The translations under genes and the position numbers were made by a program. From an uncultured Pseudorhodobacter sp. (GTDB taxonomy: Bacteria > Pseudomonadota > Alphaproteobacteria > Rhodobacterales > Rhodobacteraceae): DNA of 10,741 nt. The notes under the pieces were generated by a model. It had not been told where the DNA came from, searched no databases, and saw only the letters and a list, made by a program, of their open reading frames with translations. Position 1 is the stretch's first letter, and every line of letters starts with the position of its first letter. The stretch is from the NCBI GenBank assembly GCA_945952425.1, contig CAMFIX010000059.1:1-10741 (forward strand), read 5' to 3'. Of this stretch, positions 6,831 through 10,741 are shown piece after piece.

Positions 6831-6906
6831 TGGTGAGCCGTGCAAGGATCGAACTTGCGACAAGCTGATTAAGAGTCAGCTGCTCTACCAACTGAGCTAA
6901 CGGCCC
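6831..6906 (-). tRNA. tRNA-Lys, anticodon CTT
   Basis: Complete 76-base cloverleaf with encoded CCA. The acceptor stem GGGCCGT pairs with ACGGCTC; the D-arm is AGCTCAGTTGGTAGAGC; the anticodon stem GCTGA/TCAGC holds the loop CTCTTAA; the T-loop contains TTCGATC. It reads AAG, which dominates in a GC-rich genome. It lies 196 bases upstream of tRNA-Lys(TTT) on the same strand, with a separate promoter, and is close enough in sequence to suggest an old duplication. Confidence 0.97.
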
Positions 6907-6921
6907 CATGCGGTGAGGGGG

Positions 6922-6950
6922 CGTTTAGGCCGCTTCCACGGCAGGGTCAA
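6922..6950 (-). promoter_or_regulatory. Promoter of tRNA-Lys(CTT)
   Basis: On the minus strand TTGACC (6950-6945) is followed after 17 bases by TAAACG (6927-6922), 15 bases before the tRNA. It lies within the 108-base gap to dapF, which is transcribed the other way, so the dapF promoter must share or adjoin this region. Confidence 0.6.
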
Positions 6951-7014
6951 GAGGGGTTTTCCGCAAATCCGCTCGGCTCTGGCAGAATCCTTCGGGCGGG
7001 CGTATAGGGCGAGC

Positions 7015-7848
7015 ATGGACACGCGACTGACGCAGGGGCTGCCCTTCCTCAAGATGCATGGGGCGGGCAATGATTTCGTGGTGATCGACTCGCGCGGGCG
7101 CGGGGCGGTGGTGACGCCTGCGCTGGCAAGGGCGCTGGGGGATCGCAACCGTGGCGTGGGCTTCGACCAGCTGGCGGAGATTCGCGACGCCGAAGATGCG
7201 GATTTCGCGCTGGATTTCTGGAACAACGACGGGACGATGGCGGGCGCTTGCGGCAATGCGACGCGCTGCGTTTCCGACCTGGTGATGACCGGCGCCGGGC
7301 GCGACGCGGTAGAGCTGGTGACGGCCCGTGGGCGGCTGCAGGCGCGGCGGGTCGGTGGCCGTGTCTCGGTCAACATGGGCGCGCCGCAGCTGGAGTGGAG
7401 CGCGGTTCCGCTGGCCCGGGCGATGGAGACGCTTCATCTGCCGCTGGATGGCGATCCGGTCGCGGTCGGCATGGGCAACCCGCATTGCGTGTTTTTCGTC
7501 GCCGATGCCGAGGCGGTCGACCTGCGCGGCCTTGGGCCCAAGGTCGAGCATGACCCGCTTTTCCCGCAGCGCACCAACGTGGAATTCGCCTCGCTGAGGG
7601 GGCCGGATCATTTGCGCATGCGCGTTTGGGAACGTGGCGCGGGGGTGACCTTGGCCTGCGGCTCGGGCGCTTGTGCGACGGCCGTGGCAGCGCATCTGCG
7701 CGGGTTGACGGGGCGGAAGGTGACCTTGGACCTCGACGGCGGGGTGCTGGAAATCGACTGGCGCGAGGATGGCGTCTGGATGACGGGGCCGGTCGCGAAG
7801 GTTTTCGAAGGCACGCTCTCTCCGGCCTTTTTGGACGCCATCGCATGA
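7015..7848 (+). CDS. dapF: Diaminopimelate epimerase
   Basis: Cofactor-free cytoplasmic racemase that converts LL- to meso-diaminopimelate, used for peptidoglycan cross-links and as the precursor of lysine. At 277 residues it has normal family length. The two catalytic cysteines are present: Cys79 in NNDGTMAGACGNATRC and Cys215 in LACGSGACATAVAAH. Other conserved parts are KMHGAGNDFVVID (13-25), GNPHCVFF (154-161) and RTNVEF (186-191). The frame is open further upstream to 6913, but that would run over the tRNA-Lys(CTT) promoter, and relatives start just before the LPFLKMHGAGND motif, so I chose the ATG at 7015. The ribosome-binding site is weak. The stop overlaps the start of mtaB as ATGA, indicating a coupled two-gene unit. 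Confidence 0.97.
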   Translation: MDTRLTQGLPFLKMHGAGNDFVVIDSRGRGAVVTPALARALGDRNRGVGFDQLAEIRDAEDADFALDFWNNDGTMAGACGNATRCVSDLVMTGAGRDAVELVTARGRLQARRVGGRVSVNMGAPQLEWSAVPLARAMETLHLPLDGDPVAVGMGNPHCVFFVADAEAVDLRGLGPKVEHDPLFPQRTNVEFASLRGPDHLRMRVWERGAGVTLACGSGACATAVAAHLRGLTGRKVTLDLDGGVLEIDWREDGVWMTGPVAKVFEGTLSPAFLDAIA

Positions 7849-9095
7849 GCGCGCCGGTCTTTGCGACGCTGGGCTGTCGTCTGAACGCCTATGAATCCGA
7901 GGCGATGAAAGAGCTCGCCGCGCAGGCTGGTTTGCGTGGCGCGGTGATTGTGAACACTTGTGCGGTAACGGCCGAGGCGGTGCGCAAGGCCAAGCAGGAA
8001 ATCCGTCGGCTGGCGCGGGAAAATCCCGGCGCGCCGGTCATCGTGACGGGCTGTGCGGCGCAGACCGAGCCCGAGACCTTCGCCGAAATGCCCGAGGTGA
8101 CGCGGGTCGTCGGCAACCACGAAAAGATGCTCGCCGAGACCTGGAAAGGCCTCGCCGCGCCCGACCTGATCGGGGAGACCGAGAAGGTCCAGGTCAATGA
8201 CATCATGTCGGTGCGCGAGACGGCGGGGCACCTGATCGACGGTTTCGGCCGCCAGCGCGCCTATGTCCAGGTGCAGAACGGCTGCGACCACCGCTGCACC
8301 TTCTGCATCATTCCGTTCGGTCGCGGGAACTCTCGTTCGGTGCCCGCCGGCGTGGTGATCGACCAGATCAAGCGATTGATCGACAAGGGATTTCGCGAGG
8401 TCGTGCTGACCGGCGTCGACCTGACCTCCTGGGGCGCCGACCTGCCCGGCACGCCGCATCTGGGCGACCTTGTGCAGCGGATGTTGCGGCTGACGACAAT
8501 CGAGCGGCTTCGGATTTCCTCGATCGACTCGATCGAAGCTGACCCCGCGCTGATCGAGGCGATTGCCTCGGAGCCGCGCCTGATGCCCCACCTGCACCTC
8601 TCGCTGCAGGCCGGGGACAACCTGACCTTGAAGCGGATGAAACGGCGCCACTCGCGCGAAGATTCCATCCGGTTTTGCGCGGAAACGCTGGCGAAACGGC
8701 CCGACATGATCTTCGGCGCCGACCTCATCGCAGGCTTCCCGACCGAAACCGAAGAGATGTTCACAAACACTCTGCGGCTGGTCGAGGATTGCCATCTGAC
8801 CTTCCTGCATGTCTTCCCCTACTCGCCCCGCAAGGGCACGCCAGCGGCCCGGATGCCGCAGGTGAAGGGGCCGATCATCAAAGAGCGCGCCGCCCGGTTG
8901 CGTGCGGCCGGAGATGCCGCCTTGGCACGCCACTTGCGCGCGCAAGTGGGTCGCGAACATGCCGTTCTGATCGAGACTCCACGCCTTGGCCGCACACCGC
9001 AATTCACCGAAGTGGCGTTTACGAACGATCAGTCGGAAGGTTCTCTCATGAACGTTCGCATTAGCGGAGAAGACGGCACGCGCCTTCTCGCCTGA
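7845..9095 (+). CDS. mtaB: tRNA t6A37 C2-methylthiotransferase MtaB
   Basis: A radical-SAM enzyme with two iron-sulfur clusters that adds a methylthio group to N6-threonylcarbamoyladenosine 37, giving ms2t6A; in Bacillus subtilis the substrate is tRNA-Lys(UUU). At 416 residues it has normal length. The N-terminal domain holds Cys11 (LGCRLNAYESEAM), Cys39 (VNTCAVTAEA) and Cys70 (VTGCAAQ) for one cluster. The radical-SAM motif CDHRCTFC (Cys147, Cys151, Cys154) holds the other. A short C-terminal TRAM-like part follows. The GCRLNAYESE form points to MtaB, not MiaB or RimO. The ATG lies inside the dapF stop (7845-7848), so translation is probably coupled; an in-frame start at 7626 lies inside dapF and was not used. 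The gene ends 15 bases from the convergent lacI-type gene, with no clear terminator between. Confidence 0.95.
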   Translation: MSAPVFATLGCRLNAYESEAMKELAAQAGLRGAVIVNTCAVTAEAVRKAKQEIRRLARENPGAPVIVTGCAAQTEPETFAEMPEVTRVVGNHEKMLAETWKGLAAPDLIGETEKVQVNDIMSVRETAGHLIDGFGRQRAYVQVQNGCDHRCTFCIIPFGRGNSRSVPAGVVIDQIKRLIDKGFREVVLTGVDLTSWGADLPGTPHLGDLVQRMLRLTTIERLRISSIDSIEADPALIEAIASEPRLMPHLHLSLQAGDNLTLKRMKRRHSREDSIRFCAETLAKRPDMIFGADLIAGFPTETEEMFTNTLRLVEDCHLTFLHVFPYSPRKGTPAARMPQVKGPIIKERAARLRAAGDAALARHLRAQVGREHAVLIETPRLGRTPQFTEVAFTNDQSEGSLMNVRISGEDGTRLLA

Positions 9096-9110
9096 ACGAA
9101 CGGTCATTCA

Positions 9111-10136
9111 TTAATTGTGCCGGATCGTGTCGCCAGGCTGCAAGGTCGGGAACAGCTCGACCACTTCGGGCTCTAGCGCGGGGTCGTCGTTGCGCGCCGC
9201 GATGATCTGCGCGGCCTTGGTTCCGATCTCCAGCCGACAGGCGTCCATCGTCGCCAGCCGCCGCGGCAGCCCGTCCAAAAGCTCCACCCCGTTGAAGCCC
9301 GCGAGCCCCACGCGCCCCGGCACGTCGATGCCCTGGTCAAGGCAATACAAAAGCCCGCCGGCCCCGATCATGTCGTTGGAGTAATACAGAAAATCCACCT
9401 GCGGAGAGCGCCGCAGCACCGCCGCCGTCATCTCGCGCCCCTTCAACAAAGCCGAGCCGCCGTCATAGAACTCACGGTCCACCAGCGACAAACCGGCACG
9501 GCGCAGCGCCTCTTCGAACCCCTCCAGCCGCTTTTTCGCGCGGAAATCGTTCGGCATCTGCGTGCCGAGAAAGGCGATGTTGCGATAGCCCGAGGCGACG
9601 ATGGCCTCGGCCATCTGCCGCCCTGCCCGGCGATGCGAGATCCCCACCGCCGAATCCACGGGCTGGCCGTCGATGTCCATGATCTCGACCACCGGAATCC
9701 CGGCCTGCCGCAGCATGGCGCGCGCCGCCCCCGAATGCTCCAGCCCCGCCAGGATCAACCCCGAAGGCCGCCAGGAGAGCATCTCGTAGATCGTCTTCTC
9801 TTCGCGCTCGGGCTGGTAATTCGTCACGCCCACAACGGGTTGAAGCGCCGTACCTTCCAGCACCGCCGAAATCCCCGTCATCACCTCGGGAAAAACCATG
9901 TTCGACAGCGAGGGGATCACCACGCCCACCAGGTTCACCCGCTGGCTCGCCAGGGCGCCCGCGATCTTGTTCGGCACGTAACCCAGCTCACGCGCGGCCT
10001 TCAGCACCCGTTCGCGCGTGGCCTCGGACACGTCGCCGCGCTGGCGCAGCACCCGGCTGACCGTCATTTCGCTGACGCCCGACGCTTCGGAGACGTCGCG
10101 CAAGGTCAAGGTGCGGCGTGGATCGTCCGAGCCCAT
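9111..10136 (-). CDS. LacI-family transcriptional repressor, GntR (gluconate)-like
   Basis: A 341-residue regulator, full family length. The helix-turn-helix and hinge are LTLRDVSEASGVSEMTVSRV and onward to about residue 62 (LGYVPNKIAGALASQ), followed by a periplasmic-binding-protein-like effector domain. Segments such as VIPSLSNMVFPEV (73-85), YEMLSW, AGIPVVEIMD and the AVG motif resemble E. coli GntR, the gluconate repressor, more than LacI or PurR. A sugar-acid ligand is therefore a reasonable guess but not shown. The start has a good ribosome-binding site (AAGGGGG, four bases before the ATG). A GntR-box-like palindrome lies 67 bases upstream of the start, which suggests autoregulation. 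The controlled catabolic genes are not in the window unless the partial gene on the right is one. Confidence 0.93.
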   Translation of the reverse strand: MGSDDPRRTLTLRDVSEASGVSEMTVSRVLRQRGDVSEATRERVLKAARELGYVPNKIAGALASQRVNLVGVVIPSLSNMVFPEVMTGISAVLEGTALQPVVGVTNYQPEREEKTIYEMLSWRPSGLILAGLEHSGAARAMLRQAGIPVVEIMDIDGQPVDSAVGISHRRAGRQMAEAIVASGYRNIAFLGTQMPNDFRAKKRLEGFEEALRRAGLSLVDREFYDGGSALLKGREMTAAVLRRSPQVDFLYYSNDMIGAGGLLYCLDQGIDVPGRVGLAGFNGVELLDGLPRRLATMDACRLEIGTKAAQIIAARNDDPALEPEVVELFPTLQPGDTIRHN

Positions 10137-10200
10137 GTGTCCCCCTTTTTGCCCTGCTTACCCCCAAATCTTCCGCTTGTCCAAAGGAGGATTTCGGCGT

Positions 10201-10216
10201 ATGTTACCGCTAACGG
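10201..10216. promoter_or_regulatory. GntR-box-like operator
   Basis: ATGTTACCGCTAACGG contains the dyad GTTA-CCGC-TAAC (10203-10214) and matches ATGTTA-N4-TAAC, the form I recall for E. coli GntR sites, except at the last two bases. It lies upstream of the GntR-like repressor gene and ahead of the rightward tRNA and partial gene, so it could control both directions. Confidence 0.5.
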
Positions 10217-10228
10217 AACCTGGTTCCG
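10214..10228. repeat. Perfect 15-base palindrome adjoining the operator
   Basis: CGGAACC-T-GGTTCCG is a perfect 7+1+7 dyad that shares its first base with the GntR-box-like site. It may be a second operator for the same or another regulator. The half-sites differ from GTTACC, so I do not assume it is the same protein's site. Confidence 0.4.
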
Positions 10229-10358
10229 GCAGATCTCCGGCGTCCTGCAAGCTCTCAACCCGGACGTGGGGGAAGCGCGGGGGAGTGGTGGGCCAAAATT
10301 CACTCCCCCTTTTCTTCCCGTTGCCAAAGACCCCGATTTCAGCGACAAGCCCGATGCT

Positions 10359-10434
10359 GGCCCCGTAGCTCAGGGGATAGAGCGGCCGCCTCCTAAGCGG
10401 CAGGTCGATGGTTCGAATCCATCCGGGGTCACCA
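10359..10434 (+). tRNA. tRNA-Arg, anticodon CCT
   Basis: Complete 76-base cloverleaf with encoded CCA. The acceptor stem GGCCCCG pairs with CGGGGTC (one G-T pair); the D-arm is AGCTCAGGGGATAGAGC; the anticodon stem GCCGC/GCGGC holds the loop CTCCTAA; the T-arm is GATGGTTCGAATCCATC. It reads the rare codon AGG. A possible promoter is TTGCCA (10321-10326), 17 bases, GACAAG (10344-10349), but the -10 is poor. A protein gene starts 15 bases after the CCA. Confidence 0.97.
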
Positions 10435-10449
10435 GCCAGCAGAGGTGAC

Positions 10450-10741
10450 ATGCGCGATCCCGATATCCAGGCGTTTCTCGATTTGGCGGCGGCAGGGTTG
10501 GCGCGCTGCAGCGGGGCCGCGGCCGATGTGGCCGCCACGGTGACCACGCGCTGGCAGGCGCCCGGCACGTTGCAGGAGGGCTGCGAGCGGCTGCCGGTTT
10601 GCGACCACCTGCCGCGGCTGTCGGAGCCCCTGGGGGCCGCCTTCCTGCGCCTCGCGCCGCGGTTGCGCTGGCGCAGGCGGGCAAATGCGACGCCGGACCA
10701 GGCCTATTACCCCGCCCATGCGAATGCGATGGTGCTGGGGC
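10450..10741 (+). CDS. DMSP-lyase-family cupin protein, 3' part missing
   Basis: 97 codons are visible before the window edge. The start is supported by AGAGG four bases before the ATG. The N-terminal part is helical and alanine-rich with CERLPVCDHLPRL (45-57). It is followed by RLAPRLRWRRR (67-77) and YYPAHANAMVLG (86-97). This order (LPVC, then L-W-R-R, then HANAM-GPG) is what I recall from Rhodobacteraceae proteins named dimethylsulfoniopropionate lyase family, small cupins related to DddL. The metal-binding cupin motifs would lie beyond the window, so neither fold nor activity can be confirmed. Many such relatives are not proven DMSP lyases. With tRNA-Arg 15 bases upstream, there is no room for a promoter of its own outside the tRNA gene. 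Confidence 0.65.
   Translation, partial: MRDPDIQAFLDLAAAGLARCSGAAADVAATVTTRWQAPGTLQEGCERLPVCDHLPRLSEPLGAAFLRLAPRLRWRRRANATPDQAYYPAHANAMVLG

Noticed and set aside
7608..9107. 499-codon minus-strand frame opposite dapF and mtaB
   Set aside because: Shadow of mtaB, which has all its iron-sulfur cysteines on the plus strand.
9066..9110. A terminator between mtaB and the convergent repressor gene
   Set aside because: GAGAAG/CTTCTC can pair at the end of mtaB, but the stem is short, lies inside the coding region and is not followed by a T-tract in either direction.
10158..10684. Minus-strand peptides containing phrases like GWIRTIDLPLRRRPLYPLSYG
   Set aside because: This is the well-known false translation of the antisense strand of a tRNA, here tRNA-Arg. 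The frame at 6658-6900 ending in KSQLLYQLS is the same artefact opposite tRNA-Lys.

Overview
The window is GC-rich and has the gene set and codon style of an alphaproteobacterium, most likely a member of the Rhodobacteraceae (Rhodobacter/Paracoccus-like). The main support is the dapF-mtaB pair, the protein sequence style, and tRNA promoters of the TTGACS-N17-TA type. The genus is inference.

Left end (1-2274, minus strand): the first 758 codons of a type II-C Cas9. RuvC-I, the arginine-rich bridge helix, RuvC-II and the HNH nuclease are all present. The window edge cuts the gene just before RuvC-III, so cas1, cas2 and the CRISPR array, if present, lie outside. Upstream of cas9 is a 724-base non-coding stretch (2323-3046). 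Its first part is clearly poorer in G+C and rich in inverted repeats. A plus-strand hairpin followed by a T-rich tail (2663-2690) ends a region with no plus-strand protein gene. This makes it the best place in the window for a divergently transcribed small RNA such as the tracrRNA.

Middle (3047-6377): an MFS exporter and a small single-domain cupin (plus strand) face a flavin oxidoreductase of the nitronate monooxygenase family and 5-formyltetrahydrofolate cyclo-ligase (minus strand). The last two overlap by ATGA and are probably translationally coupled. The cupin and the cyclo-ligase end tail to tail on one shared CTAG.

Lysine block (6559-9095): two separate tRNA-Lys genes (anticodons TTT and CTT), each with its own recognisable promoter, sit beside dapF (last committed step towards meso-diaminopimelate and lysine). 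dapF overlaps mtaB, a methylthiotransferase whose known substrate in Bacillus is tRNA-Lys(UUU).

Right end (9111-10741): a GntR-like LacI-family repressor (minus strand) with a good candidate operator upstream, then tRNA-Arg(CCT). Only 15 bases after the tRNA is the start of a gene resembling the DMSP-lyase-family cupins, cut by the window edge. Apart from the Cas9 locus and its candidate RNA, this looks like ordinary chromosome. I see no insertion sequence, prophage gene or CRISPR array in the window.
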